A stretch of 64,000 nucleotides of DNA from Pseudofabraea citricarpa (GCA_029641185.1 JAPWGK010000018.1:124001-188000); one strand, 5' to 3'. Positions 1 through 12,315 are shown, counted from the first letter of the stretch. Numbers and translations: made by a program. The notes: generated from the sequence alone by a model not told the origin.

Positions 1-2
1 AA

Positions 3-2378
3 AAGCAGCTCTGGCTGCGAACACCTTTATTTGTGGAAGCTGGGATAGGACTTTATAATCCCCATGCTATTCTCAAACCCCCGCAGCCTCCTAGGGCAGC
101 AGGATCATCCGGGTATCGATCGCAGGGACCTGTCCGCACCGTCGAGGAGATTCGAAATGATATTATCGGCATGTTCGATTCTCTGGAGAGATCTGAAAAT
201 CTGCCAGAGAGGGATCCAGATCCTAAAATAACCACTGAACTACTTCGTCATCAAAAACAAGGTCTCTATTTCATGATGAATAAAGAGAAAGAGCGCGTGT
301 TTGGTGCCGATGAGAAGGGCAACAGTTCCCTGTGGCGTCTCAACATTGGTAACAATGGACAGCGGACTTATTATAATGTCATTACTGGACAAGAAGAGCG
401 CCGCAGTCCGCCGCAGGTGCTCGGTGGCATCTTAGCTGACATGATGGGTCTAGGTAAAACACTCAGCATCCTATCTTTAGTTGTTAGCACACTTGATGAG
501 TCGAAAGTATGGGCAGAGATGCAACCCTGCTTGGAAGAGGAACCGAAGGAGAAGCCTCAGTCGAAAAGTAGCAAGTCTGCCGCTTTGCCAAAGTTAGAAA
601 AGGCTCCCTTGGCACGAAATTCAAAAACGACTTTACTCGTCTCACCACTAAGCACAATAGCAAACTGGGAGGAGCAGATCAAACAGCATGTCAAACCTGG
701 GACGCTCAATTATTATGTTTACCATGGTGCCGGCCGTATCAAGGACATCCAAAAACTCTCTGAATTTGATCTGGTAATTACTACCTATGGGTCAGTAGCC
801 AGTGAATTCAATTATAGGAGCAAGAATAAACCGGGAAAACAACTTCCACTTGAAGAAATCAACTGGTTCCGCATCGTCTTGGACGAAGCGCATATGATTC
901 GTGAGCAGTCTACGCAGCAATCTAAAGCTATATGTCGATTGTCTGCCCAACGGCGGTGGGCCGTTACTGGTACTCCTGTGCAAAACCGTTTGGAGGATCT
1001 GGGCGCCCTTATGACTTTCCTTCGGATTAAGCCTTTCGACGAAAAAGGCGGATTTGCGCAATACATTATGGCGCCCTTCAAGATGTGCGATCCGGAAATT
1101 CTGCCAAAGCTTCGACTACTTGTCGATAGTATTACGCTACGCCGTCTTAAGGATAGGATTGACTTACCCAAACGCCACGATCATCTTGTTAAGCTCAATT
1201 TCAACAACGATGAACGGAAGCTCTACGAGATCTTCGCCAAGAACGCTAGCGATAGAGTCAAGGTCATTGTTGGCCAGCGAGAGAAGAGTCTCGGGGGGAA
1301 GTCTTATGTTCACATTTTACAGTCTATTCTGCGGCTACGCCTTATCTGTGCTCACGGCAAGGACTTGTTAAATGAGGACGACCTCAAAGTGATGAATGGC
1401 CTGAGCAAAGACTCTGCAATTGATATCGATGACGAAGACGATGATGGACCGAGTTTAACCGCACGACAAGCATATGATATGTATAATCTCATGAAAGAGA
1501 CCAATGCGGACCTGTGTCTGACATGTAATCGAAAAATCGGTCCAAGTGATGTGGTAGATGCGGATGGTGAACCCAAGGACGAGATAATTGGCCACATGAC
1601 ACCTTGCTACCACATTCTTTGCAACGGCTGTATCGACAGGTATAGGTCAACTCTAGAAGAGGCTGCACAGGGGAGCTCGAGTCTCGAGTGTCCAATCTGC
1701 AAACAACATATTAGGCTTTCCTATTTCGTTTTGCGCCAGGGCGGTATGGAGGACGAGGAAGGTACACCGGATAACCAGGGGCATGCGAAACATGGAAAAC
1801 AGCTTGGATGCTATAGTGGACCTCACACCAAAACAAAAGCTCTTATTCATGATCTTCTTGCATCAAAACAAGAGTCGGAATTTGCGCCATTTGAACCACC
1901 TGTCAAAAGTGTGGTTTTTTCGGGTTGGACTGCGCACCTTGATCTGATCCAGGTAGCCCTGGAGCAGAACAGCCTCACCTACACTCGGTTGGATGGGAAG
2001 ATGTCTCGGACTGCTCGAGGTGCGGCTCTTGATCGCTTCCGCGATGATCCATCCATCCATGTAATGCTTGTATCAATCACTGCTGGTGGTCTTGGTCTCA
2101 ACCTTACCACAGCAAACAAAGTCTATGTGATGGAACCACAATACAATCCTGCTGCAGAGGCACAAGCTGTTGATCGTGTTCATAGGCTGGGACAGAAAAG
2201 GGAGGTAACGACTGTGCGTTACATTATGAGTGATAGCTTCGAGGAGAAGATGTTGGAGTTACAGGAGAAGAAGAAGAAACTAGCAAGTCTAAGCATGGAC
2301 AGTAACGGGAAGCAGTCGATGGATAAGGCCGAGGCTGCTAGAAAGAGGTTAGAGGATTTACGAAGTTTGTTCAAGTAA
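3..2378 (+). CDS. Rad5/HLTF-like SNF2 helicase with RING finger (5' partial)
   Basis: The reading frame is open from base 3 and has no convincing ATG; the first in-frame start-like codon (33) is GTG, so the gene begins left of the window. The visible 790 or so residues give the SNF2 ATPase: motif I GLGKT near 450-462, a DEAH box near 880-892, and the C-terminal helicase lobe with QAVDRVHRLGQ near 2164-2196. A C3HC4-type RING (CLTC, CYHILCNGC, CPIC) lies inside the helicase at about 1513-1705. That order, with the RING between the two helicase lobes, is the hallmark of Rad5/HLTF (SMARCA3) proteins, which act in post-replication repair and fork remodelling as ATPase and ubiquitin ligase. The HIRAN domain expected in HLTF/Rad5 would lie outside the window. 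No intron is needed. Fungi hold several RING-SNF2 paralogues, so the exact orthologue is not fixed. Confidence 0.9.
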   Translation, partial: KQLWLRTPLFVEAGIGLYNPHAILKPPQPPRAAGSSGYRSQGPVRTVEEIRNDIIGMFDSLERSENLPERDPDPKITTELLRHQKQGLYFMMNKEKERVFGADEKGNSSLWRLNIGNNGQRTYYNVITGQEERRSPPQVLGGILADMMGLGKTLSILSLVVSTLDESKVWAEMQPCLEEEPKEKPQSKSSKSAALPKLEKAPLARNSKTTLLVSPLSTIANWEEQIKQHVKPGTLNYYVYHGAGRIKDIQKLSEFDLVITTYGSVASEFNYRSKNKPGKQLPLEEINWFRIVLDEAHMIREQSTQQSKAICRLSAQRRWAVTGTPVQNRLEDLGALMTFLRIKPFDEKGGFAQYIMAPFKMCDPEILPKLRLLVDSITLRRLKDRIDLPKRHDHLVKLNFNNDERKLYEIFAKNASDRVKVIVGQREKSLGGKSYVHILQSILRLRLICAHGKDLLNEDDLKVMNGLSKDSAIDIDDEDDDGPSLTARQAYDMYNLMKETNADLCLTCNRKIGPSDVVDADGEPKDEIIGHMTPCYHILCNGCIDRYRSTLEEAAQGSSSLECPICKQHIRLSYFVLRQGGMEDEEGTPDNQGHAKHGKQLGCYSGPHTKTKALIHDLLASKQESEFAPFEPPVKSVVFSGWTAHLDLIQVALEQNSLTYTRLDGKMSRTARGAALDRFRDDPSIHVMLVSITAGGLGLNLTTANKVYVMEPQYNPAAEAQAVDRVHRLGQKREVTTVRYIMSDSFEEKMLELQEKKKKLASLSMDSNGKQSMDKAEAARKRLEDLRSLFK

Positions 2379-3617
2379 TGTCAATGCTGGGCACATTTTT
2401 GCATGGCGTTTGGGGCTGGATTTAAACTTGACATAGTCCATTTGGGGTCCGGGATTACCATTAAGGGTGCTCTTTTTAGAGGCGTATCATGAAGGCAAGC
2501 TTCAAGTATTAGAGGAGATGATCACTATATGTTGCATAGAAGACTGTATGCTGGTATGACATTGCAGAACATTGAATTCAATGTATATTATAGTAACTGG
2601 GACTTGATATGGCCAGGCTTTGAGAAGGTGTCGGAGCAGGTGTTTCATTTCTACAAGTACGAATGTGTTCAGAAACCATATGGATTTATTAGGCAAGGAG
2701 CGGAGCTGTTGGATTATGATTCGCATTTTATGGACAATAATACAACATAGCAAAACGTACAATGATATGTAGCCGTCAACTTACCCTCGGGTTCCGATTA
2801 GTATATGTGACGATGGTGATTTTGCTTGCAGACAGCCTACCCAAGCATAATGACCAGAAATAATTTGAGAGCAAGCACGTTTCATTTCAGCAGGTTTAAT
2901 TCAAGCTCATCTAGCCCCAAGAATAATCAACTACAAGTGATGCAAACCCAACCAGGTTCCAGGTTGTATTCCAGACCTTTCGAATGCAACCATATCGGCA
3001 TCCCTAAGCAAACGGCAACCGGACGTTCTATAAAATCTGTATGAGGTGAATCTACCTCCACTTCTAGTATTCCTCCAGAATTTTTCTATCTGATATCCAA
3101 CAACCAGTACTGGCACTCAAGGAATTTTCTCATCTGCTGGAATTTCCGTTGGGTGCCAGATGCAAACAACTTACAGCTAATATCAAATACATCAGCTACG
3201 AAGAAGATTTATTACTTTCGATTGCATTGAGTCAACTATAGGTTTTTGTGGGTATTATAGTTTAATCAAACGGATAAGCTTCTAAGAGGCATATAATCGA
3301 AAACAAAAAAATTATACAATGACTTAAATGGTTAATTAGTCAAAGAATACTATAGACAATTTAAAGTTACTTGACATCACTCGTAGGATATTAAACAAAA
3401 TTATTATTTGGAATCTCATACTTCTGTTAATATAAAATCATTTTGAAGTATAATATTATCGAGAAGAATGTAGTTATTATAAAGCGTAAGGTAAAGTTAT
3501 ACTAGAGTTTAAGGTTGGTAAAAAGCTCATAATACTTGAAAAAATATGGTGATTGTGAAGGCGAAAGTTATAACAATGGTATATCGCTTAAAGCAAAAGA
3601 CCCCCCCTACCAATAAA
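2379..3617. other. Intergenic, convergent 3' ends, AT-rich second half
   Basis: Space between two converging genes. Only short, low-complexity frames occur. From about 3180 to 3600 the sequence becomes strongly AT-rich with many TATA/TTAA strings. I see no gene, repeat unit or RNA fold here. Confidence 0.6.
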
Positions 3618-5285
3618 TCAAAATGCAACACCAACACTTTCTCTCCTGGATGGGACTCTCCAACTATGATCCTCAGTTTCGCCAAACGTCCGCACGCGGG
3701 TCAGCTCAAGGCTTTGGTCTTGCCTGGCAGAATCGAGCGAGGTGTTATCTGTCAGCTCAACATTCCTGACGACCATCTCCATTTTTCTGCCCCTCCCAGG
3801 ACTCGAATTAGGTGTCCATGTTGTAGGAATGGTTGGCTCGTCTAAATCACTCTCAAACGTAGACTCGATACTATCTGCAGATGAAGCACTCATCCTCGAT
3901 ATTTCATTCACATCCACACACCGATAGAAGCCTTCTCGAGATGTAACAGGTTTCGGTGTATTAGTCACAGAGTCTAACGACATATTGCGGGCGTGTTCCT
4001 TGTCTGGGCCAACTGGGAATAACCAGTTCGAAACTCGAGAGAATGACTTCTTCTTTCGCAATGGTGGCCGTGATTGTTGAAGCACGAGTGGAAGTGGTGG
4101 AGGTGGAATAAAATTTTCCGTCCGCGGTGCGGAGCCGGAAGACGATTGTGGTGGGCTTGTGAACGCTGCTGACGCCTCGGTGAATGATTTGGCTCGATTA
4201 GGGATATGTACTGTTCGGGATGCAGCCATTCTAGGTTGCTGCATGGGCGGTGTTGCCACGCGTGTACTGAACGAGGGCTGTATAAGCGGCATAGGTTCTG
4301 TTATCATTAGGTAAATTCTGCATAGCAGTGGTATGAGGCATACCTTGAGACTCTTCATATATACTACTAGCAGAGCGAATGCTTGATGTCATACGACTGG
4401 TAGGGCGGCTGCTCATATAAAGGCTTTGTCTCTCTTCAATGATAACCTCGATATCCTTCAAACGCTGCTCAAGCTCAAACTTTTCATGTAAAGCTGATTT
4501 CACTCGCTCGTACGCTGGCGGCTCAGTATTTGCTCTCAATCTCGCGGCTGGAGGAGGTTTTGGAAAGCCACGCTCCATAGGAGAATGGAGGTCAGAAGCA
4601 ATAGATACAGGATTTAGTAGCTGTGAAATCGAGTCTGCTGTCGAATTCCCAGAGCTGGATCTGACAGGCTTTCGTCTAATCTGGAATGACAATGCAGATT
4701 CGCTTCGCACGTGTGTAAGGGCTGCTGGCGGGTATGATGGTTCTGTCGAAGAGTTATGCGGCAAGGAAACATTGTCAATTGCCCCAAAATGAGGTAGGAT
4801 CGGGGAGAGCTGGTTCTCTGGCATGTAGATGCTCAACTCCAACGGCCGGAAATTTTGCTGTCTCCGTGGTATGGCATTCTCAACATGTCGAAAGTCTGAC
4901 GGGGGCCCAATTGTCCCAACTCGCGTCCTGCGCGGTTCTCTACGAGGCCCATTGTAAGCGTTGAGCTTTCTTCTCACAGAGAAGCTTCCTCGACTTGATG
5001 CACGAGAGGCGAGACTTCTTGTCCTATCTACCCATTCCCTAGACCGACTAGAAGGTCTATCTTGAGGTTCAGAAATGGGAGGCGGAACAAGTCGTGGCTG
5101 TGAATCATGGAGGATTGTCATAGGCTTTTCAGCTTCTGGATGGGATTAGAGGGTGTGTTATCGTATAGATGAGGAACAAGCTCACCACGAACTGGCGGAG
5201 GGTCTCCCAGAGAACCACAGCAGCTCACAGCTGAAGCCAGCCATTTCGAATAGGCATCGTCGACATAACCACTTAACGACTTCAT
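3618..5285 (-). CDS. Conserved fungal Ser/Pro-rich protein of unknown function
   Basis: Rebuilt as three exons: 5285-5186, 5135-4344 and 4297-3618, giving about 523 residues. Intron 5136-5185 (50 nt) has donor GTGAGC, a CTAATC branch and acceptor CCAG. Intron 4298-4343 (46 nt) has GTATGC, CTAATGA and ACAG; it joins ES-Q to EPMPL exactly in frame. The chosen start gives MKSLSGYVDDAYSKWLAS; the frame is open further upstream, so a longer N-terminus is possible. The protein is rich in Ser, Arg and Pro and is probably mostly disordered. A short helical or coiled stretch (HEKFELEQRLKDIEVIIEE) sits near 4440-4500, and the N-terminal 30 residues look ordered. I recall similar uncharacterised proteins in other Pezizomycotina, but no function is known to me. 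Confidence 0.75.
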
Positions 5286-6460
5286 GACCACAACTTCACT
5301 CCCAACATATCTCCGCCAAAAAAAGAACAATTCTGCGCAGGAAAGCGCGGGGAAGGGAGAGATAAAGGTTGCGAGAAAGGCCCCGACAACAGAAAAAAGA
5401 GATGGCACAGCCAGGGACAATAAGAAGGTTTGATTTGTTCCTACCTAGATGAGGGTTGCATATCAACGCGGCGCTTCCGCAACGTACGGATGGTGTGTAC
5501 CAATGATTACGCAGGTGGTGTCTCTTGACAGCGGGTATCGCCAGAAGAGAAGGGCTGTTACCTTTCTGGCTTCGAGGGTAGCATTCATGGCGTCGTCTGG
5601 TTTGGTGAGTTGATGGTTGGCAGCGTAGAATGATTGGGCAGGGTGCACAAGAAGTGACCCGTGAGCGGTTAATTCGTTGGCCGAGAAGCATTGGGCTGCA
5701 CACCCTAGATTGTCACCAGTGGTAGTCATGAGCAGATGCACCCGCCAATGAAGGCAGGATGCAGCGCAAGCCGGCTGGATTCTGAGGGAGGCTTGCAAAT
5801 GAGTTTGCAGTATTGTATGCTGGTGTTCGCGAGGGTGGATGCTTGAGGATGATGGTGGATGGGAGATGGGAGATGGAAGATGGCGAGGGCGAGATTGGTA
5901 ACAGGCGATGAGACCCGATCACGTGGTAGCTCCGAGTCCAAATCAGGTGGCTCAATAATGGCTCTATGCTTCATAACAAAAATAAAGAGATGTATAATAT
6001 ACTATAGCATCGAGAAAAAACGGTGAATTGCTTCCTGGGGAATGTAAGAACGTAGCTACTTACCTACGTAAGGCAACTTGAACCCGGCCAATGTTTTCCC
6101 CCGCCATGTACCTAGGTACCTTAGGTAGGTATAGGTATTTACATTATTTACCTAGATACCACCTATCCAGATACCTCTACATAGGAACTCCTCTGCCTCT
6201 TTGTTGACTTGCCATCATCGCTGGATAGCCTTGCAGTTGCAGTTGGTCCTAGCCTTGCTTACCTACCCATCTACCTGAGAGCTACCGGATACAGTAATTA
6301 ATTACAGGGATTGGCATTTCGCGACTCGCGACCAGACATGCAAAAGTAAACTGTGCACTCTTGCATTCTTTGTCCTTGCGCCTTTGGATAGTGATGTCCC
6401 AACTGCACTCGATTATCGCGCCCCGTTATTAGCAAGCTCCATTCACTGTCCAGCAGCGCC
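5286..6460. other. Divergent intergenic region / shared promoter
   Basis: Lies between a minus-strand gene and the Rmn1-like gene. It holds a CACGTG palindrome at 5920-5925 and, at 6056-6273, many copies of the motif TACCTA/TAGGTA. The minus-strand frames of 80-135 codons here overlap each other, lack family character and probably reflect leader sequence. Confidence 0.5.
6056..6273. repeat. Cluster of TACCTA/TAGGTA motifs in promoter
   Basis: At least eight copies of TACCTA, CCTAGGTA or TAGGTA occur on both strands within about 220 bp, including the palindromic run around 6110-6135. The cluster ends about 190 bp before the next start codon. The same hexamer recurs at about 19385, 22995, 40115 and 54720. 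Function unknown. Confidence 0.6.
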
Positions 6461-8994
6461 ATGCTGTTCTCCGAGGAAGACGCCCCCGAGCTTAAGAAGT
6501 GGATCGTGAAGAGACTCGAGAATACGTAGGTGAAGTAATTGCGTGCATAGTTTGCTGGCTTGTGTACTTTGAAACTAATCGAGGCGGTGTTCTAGCTCAG
6601 ATGCAGATGCAGATGTTCTTGCAGACTATGTGCTGGCCCTGTTGCGCCATGACGGCGATGTTGCGACGGTCAGAAGGTTGTGCGAAGATGAAATCCCAGA
6701 CTTCTTGAAGGAAGGTACGTGGTTGCGCGCAAAGTAATATGGGTGTGTGGCTAAAGTAAATCTACAGATTCTTCTGTTTTCGTACAAGACGTCTTCGACG
6801 CCATCCAATACAGATCATACCTTCCAGGCGCACCTGCTCCACCGCATGCCCCTTCAAATACAGCAGACATGTATGGCGGCCCAGGAATGCCTGGTGCTCC
6901 TATAGGACCACATGGATCAAGAAAGCGCTCTTTCAATGAGCGCGGGGACGGCGATGCTCAAGACAGAGGATTCCAGCAAACCGGCGCCGACGCCAGAGCA
7001 TTCAAGCAAGCACGTCGGGGAGGTGCTACAGGTCGCGGAGGATACAGTGAATATGGAGTTGGGAGAGGAGGACATGGTGGAAGACCCCAGCCCATGAATT
7101 TCCAGGGAGGGCCTCGGCAGAGTGGTTATCCTAACATACCTGCGATGCCTAGTCCACCACCTGGGATGCCTGCGTTGGATCCAAACAATCCTATGGCTGC
7201 AATCATGGCTATGCAAGCAATGGGCTTCCCCGTTCCAGGCTTTTCGCCACCAGGTAATGCAGGTTCTCCACCACCCGTTAAGAAGCAGCGGTGCAGAGAC
7301 TATGACACCAAGGGCTTCTGTGCCAGGGGCAACACTTGCATGTTCGAGCATGGCAACGATTCCATATATGTCCCCCCAGGCCAAAAGCGTGATGGTACGT
7401 TGTCTTCCTCTGTCTTTCTGTACAAACACACCCTGGCACTGCAATAGTTGCATTTGTACTTATATTTGTTTGTCTTTTTTGATACTATTAATGCTGACAC
7501 TGGTTTGTAGAATATGACCCTAGCAATGCGCAACTATTACCAGATGCAAACTATCAATTAGATTCCAGAAGCGACAACCTTGGTGTAGAAGCTTCCCCCA
7601 TGTATGGGCTGAGTGAACGTGGCCAGATGCGCGGACGTGGACGAGGGGGCCAGCGAGGAGATCGCGGAGGTAGACGTGGTGGAAGAGCAGAGTTTTCGTC
7701 CGACCGACCGAACCATGATAAAAACAACACAACTATTGTGGTTGAGCAGATTCCGGAAGAGAAGTTTTCAGAGGACGCGGTACGCGAGTTTTTCTCTGAA
7801 TTTGGTACTATCTCTGAGATCTCCATGCAAGCATACAAGAGACTCGCTTTGGTTAAGTTCGACGATTGGAATACTGCCCAAGCAGCTTATAGATCTCCCA
7901 AGGTCATCTTTGATAACCGATTTGTCAAAGTTTACTGGTACAAAGATCCTGATTCACTTCCACAACCTCCTGCGGGCTCGTCCAATGGACCCATAAAGAA
8001 CGCTAATGGAACATCAATACCGACTCCAGCCAGAGAAACCTCAGAGCCACAGATTGATCTCGAAGAATTTGCACGAAAACAGCAAGAAGTACAGAAAGCC
8101 CACGAGGAAAAACAAAAGAAGAAACAAGAAATGGAGGCAGCTAGGAAAGAATTGGAGAAACGTCAAGAAGAATTACTAAAAAACCAGGCTGAGGAGAAGC
8201 GAAAACTGATGGAAAGGATAGCAGCGAAGAGTGGCAAGTCAAATTCCTCCGCAACTCAAACAGGAAACAATTCCACGGCTGGCGAGAGCAAATCTACCTC
8301 TCAGACAGAGGCTTTGAGGGCGCAGTTGGCAGCACTAGAAGCAGAAGCTCAGTCTCTGGGGATTGACCCTTCCATGCCGGAGGATGCATCTTGGGGCGGC
8401 AGAGGGCGTGGTCGTGGCCGTGGTGGATACAGAGGCCGGGGAGCCTTTGTCCCGCGCGGTACTCGTGGGGGGTACAGAGGACGTGGAGGTGCACCATTTA
8501 CCGGTGGTAATGCTTATAAGCTTGATAATCGACCAAAGAAGATCGCGTTGACCGGTATCGATTTATCCAATCCAGACAAAGACGAGAGCTTGAGACAGTA
8601 TCTCTTGGTAGGTCGCTCTTCATATAATTCCACACTCTCCACTGACATTTTTTTTTAGGGGATTGGCGAATTCACTGATATTGAAACCACACCTGAACGT
8701 ACTTCGATCACTTTCAAGGACCGCTTCACTGCTGAGAAATTCATGTACGGAACACCTGGTTGCGATATACCGTCTGTTGGTAAAGTTGATATGACTTGGG
8801 TTCAAACGCCACTCCCACCAGTTAATCTTGCTGCTAAAGCAGCCAAAGTTGATATTGATCATGACACGGCAATGGACGAGGGCGATGCGATGGCTGCACC
8901 TTCGAGCCCACAAGGACACGCAGGCTATGGGAAGGAGGTGCAGGATAATCTAGATTATGATGTGGCAGGAGACGATGACTGGGGAATTCAGTAA
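6461..8994 (+). CDS. Rmn1/RBM26-RBM27-like RNA-binding protein (PWI-like, CCCH, two RRMs)
   Basis: Five exons: 6461-6525, 6596-6714, 6768-7394, 7511-8607, 8659-8994 (747 aa). All introns are GT-AG. The N-terminus (residues 1-75) has the PWI-like helical fold start MLFSEEDAPELKKWIVKRLE. A CCCH zinc finger with spacing C-x8-C-x5-C-x3-H lies near residue 237. RRM1 is at about 344-415. A charged coiled stretch and RGG/RGR repeats follow, and a second RRM (near 613-675) is split by the last intron. This architecture is that of RBM26/RBM27 and fission yeast Rmn1, which associates with the Mtl1-Red1 (MTREC/PAXT-like) machinery feeding RNAs to the nuclear exosome. The role is known from the family; nothing in the neighbourhood adds to it. 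RGG tracts at about 7617-7690 and 8397-8505 suggest RNA binding and arginine methylation. Confidence 0.88.
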
Positions 8995-9204
8995 ACGCAT
9001 CTCTTAAGAAAATGAGGCAACTTGGAAAAGCAGTAAAGCATCTTTCAAGGCCTTTGTATCACGTAATGTATGAAAAGCAACATGGCCCATCGACAACTTG
9101 ATGATGATGACAATGTAACTTTATTTGCAGATTGTGTTAAATACATGGTGATGATATCTGTAATCTTGACCCATCCCTGGTGCAACTAGATAGAAATGGA
9201 TATC

Positions 9205-11954
9205 CTAAAAGAACAACAAATCATCATCAACCCATCCCATGCTGTTCAGGTATCCATGTACACTTTTCTCCAATGCCTCAGGGCCACATATAAGTATCAA
9301 TTCCTCGCCGGTAATTCTGCACCGCCCAACTTCCTTCTCCAATAGTTCCTTGCTCATACGACCCCTCAGGCCCTTCCAATCCTCAGTGGGTTTGGTCAAC
9401 GCGTACAGTAGCCGACACCTTGCCTCGTTGCTAGCCACAAGACTATCAAGGTCCTCTCTGCAAAGAATATCCTCCTCGGATCGATTCCCATCAAGTACAA
9501 GACATCTTGTCTCATCTTGGGGGTCTCGTAGCACAGCACGTAAAACTTGGAAAATGGGCGTAACACCACTTCCAGCACAGATCATGGTGAATTTCTTAAC
9601 AACACGCAGCTTACCACCAATAGTACATTTTCCAAGGCCAAGATATTCAAACTTGCCGATTGGGCCCTTGAAATCTACAAAATGGCCAACAGGAATCTGG
9701 TCCAACGCCATTGTCATCTTCCCACCAGCACGGTGGATCGTGTCGTAGTATACTTTGACAAGGACGTTAAGCGAGCCGCGGTCAGTATCTTCTGATATAG
9801 GTGTGTAAGAGCGGATTATCGCTTCGCGAGTGACAGGGTCACGAAGTCGCATCATAAGATGCTGTCCAATAGGAAGACCAACCATTTGGTCTGCGTGGTC
9901 GAGAGAGAACGTGAAAATCTTGGTGTCCGAGGAAACGTCCTTTTTCTGAGTCAAAATGGCCCTGCTCCAGGTTTTAGGTTGTAGAAACACAGCACGCTTT
10001 TCGGTGCTTTCTGATGGAGCTTCGGTCCCGTCCTGTAGACTAGTTCGAGCTGCTTCGTCTAGCGAACCAATATGGTACTGTGGCATCATGGCCTTTGCCG
10101 TCTCGGAATCTAATTCTTGATAAGCTGAATATCATATGTAGTACAGTAAGTTAACTTACGGATTGCCATGAACTCATCTGTAGCATCCTGCCCGGCTGCA
10201 CCAATAATACTAGTTGCTCCTCCTGGATGTCCTTCAAGGAAAGCTGTCCCATCGTACACCTCCCCATTCACCACAAACCATGGACAGGTATCTGTATCAT
10301 GCTTTCGTAATTCATCAATCGTAATGGTCGTTTCAGGGCCGTTTTTGGTCATCTTCACATCCTTTATTCCCTCGGCAATGGTGTCTTCTTCCTCTTCTCC
10401 ACTCATCTTCTCACCCCAGAATCCATTTGCTAGGTTCCCTCCTTGAGCCTTCACACGCTCCATCCACCCACCAGGAATCAAAGCTGGTTGAGTTGGGTGT
10501 TCAAACCTAAGAAACTGGCCCTCTTTGCTGATTGTGACCCGATACCAGGGATTATTCATCATCCCCAACACACTCCAGTACATATCCCTAGGCTGAACGT
10601 TCATGCTCTCATCCATTGCTCGAACCATGATATCTCCAGAAACCTTTAGGTCTTCCACGCTCAAGTCGATTTCCCAGAAGCACCAACAGAAACAAGATTC
10701 TCGCCAACCCATGTCCAGTCGGCCGCCGAATAAAGTCTCATCTTCGTTGATTTGCTCACGATATTCATCTTCGTGGTATTTGATATCGGCTAACGCCCAC
10801 GTCTTTCCTTTGTCTAAGGTGATCTCAACTCTTGTAACCCGTCTTCCTCCACCACCATAAGCATATCCTCGTGCCCTGTACAGCTCTGGGCCATTAACCA
10901 AACACAGTTGCTCTTCGTGGGCGGGGTATGCAATTGCACTATTCGTACTTAGATCATAAATGGCATATCGCTCATCCAACCACCACTTCGGCTCATTGGC
11001 ACTCTGTTCTGGGCTTACCATGGTGGGCAAGACCCTGTTGTCATAGATATGATACCAATTATCACTGGGCGCGGCAGTAACAATTATTCTCTTCAGCCAC
11101 TTCACACTCCGACCTCCAATCTGGCCCGGAACAACTGCTCGTAGAGGCTTGCCGTGGTCTGGACGCAGCATTTCGCCGTTCATTTTGTGGGCAACCATGA
11201 TTCCTCTGTTTGGGTCCATGACCCAATTCAACTTTACGGAGGTTCCATAGAAGCCGTTTGGTAACTTATCGGCTCCTTCCAGACAAACGTAACGAGCCCC
11301 TCGCATCGGTTGAGCAGCTTGGATCAACTCTGACAATGGAACGCCGGTCCACAATGCTGTCGACACGCCGGCTGCTCCCCATGAAAATCCCTTTGACTTT
11401 CGAACCTGGTTTTGCTCTTTGCGACGATTTCCCGCGCACACCAAAGTAATCGGGACTGTGATCTGCTCATAATTTGTAACAAGCTCCCGTAGTGTCATAA
11501 TAATTGGGGTTTTAACCATGCCTTCTATGGAAAATTCCCAGTCTGGAATTGTAGCGTCATCGACCTCAGGGACCGCTCCATGGTTGCGAACGTAAAACAG
11601 CTCTGGCGACGTAAGAAAGCCTTCGTCATAGAGTGCACTTAATGGAGGCTCTACGTTGAAGGGGTGAATTCCCGTCAGACGAATCAGTCTTGGATCCCGT
11701 GGAACGTGGCTGTCTGGGGTTTTCAAATCTTCCTTAAGTATTTTCGTTGGGGGGTTTGTCGGCGGAGGAAGCGGATAGTTGGGCCCAGACAGGACTTCTC
11801 TTCCTGCGAATACATGATCAGGGTCCTCGGACGAATCACTGCTATTATCTTCTGATTTTGGGGGCGTTGGTGGTAAATGCAGGTTGGTGTCAGGGTCAGG
11901 TTTCGTTGCATGTGCCTCTGGAGAGGGACGATCCGAGAGTGATGTGTTTGCCAT
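9205..11954 (-). CDS. niaD: Nitrate reductase [NAD(P)H]
   Basis: Reduces nitrate to nitrite in the cytosol, the first step of nitrate assimilation. Two exons, 11954-10160 and 10109-9205, encode 899 aa, a typical length. In order: a disordered acidic N-terminus (about 1-60); the molybdenum-cofactor domain with the ligand Cys in LVCAGNRR (Cys173); the Mo dimerisation domain (about 330-480); a cytochrome b5 domain with HPGG (His576); the FAD domain with RSYTP (698-702); and the NADPH domain with CAGSGVTP (776) and CGPE (873). The single 50-nt intron (10110-10159) ends at TAG, the third possible acceptor; it restores MAIHSETAKAMM and splits the codon of His599, the second haem ligand. Nitrite reductase and the nitrate transporter, which sit beside niaD in many fungi, are not seen here. 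Three GATA sites lie upstream. Confidence 0.97.
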
Positions 11955-12315
11955 CTGGGCTAACCTTGCTCAGCTCAGTGCTGACCCAACCCAGCGCCTG
12001 GCTGATGATCAACAAGAGAGCACGTTTTCTGTTCCAACGAGGAGAGGAGACCGCCGTATGAGGAGCAAGAGAAGAATAGAAATGCTGGGGACGAAAGGAA
12101 TAGCAACTCAAGATACAAGTGCGCATTGCACCAGAAGAAAAGATGTTATTGACTGAGTGAGTGTGTGAAGGGAGAAGAAATGGGAATACACCTCAGCGTC
12201 ATGCGGCAGCACGCGCACCTCGTCCCGCCGCCAATGCCATGAGGTTGTCCAATGTCAAAGACCAGTTCCGCGGATCTCGAGATGTCAGAAAAGAAGAGAT
12301 GTCGGGAGTGGGCTC

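Noticed and set aside
812..1171. Minus-strand frame of 119 codons inside the helicase gene
   Set aside because: It is an antisense shadow of a conserved coding region.
5296..5974. Minus-strand frames of 80-135 codons upstream of the Ser-rich gene
   Set aside because: Mutually overlapping in three frames and without conserved character; more likely leader and promoter.
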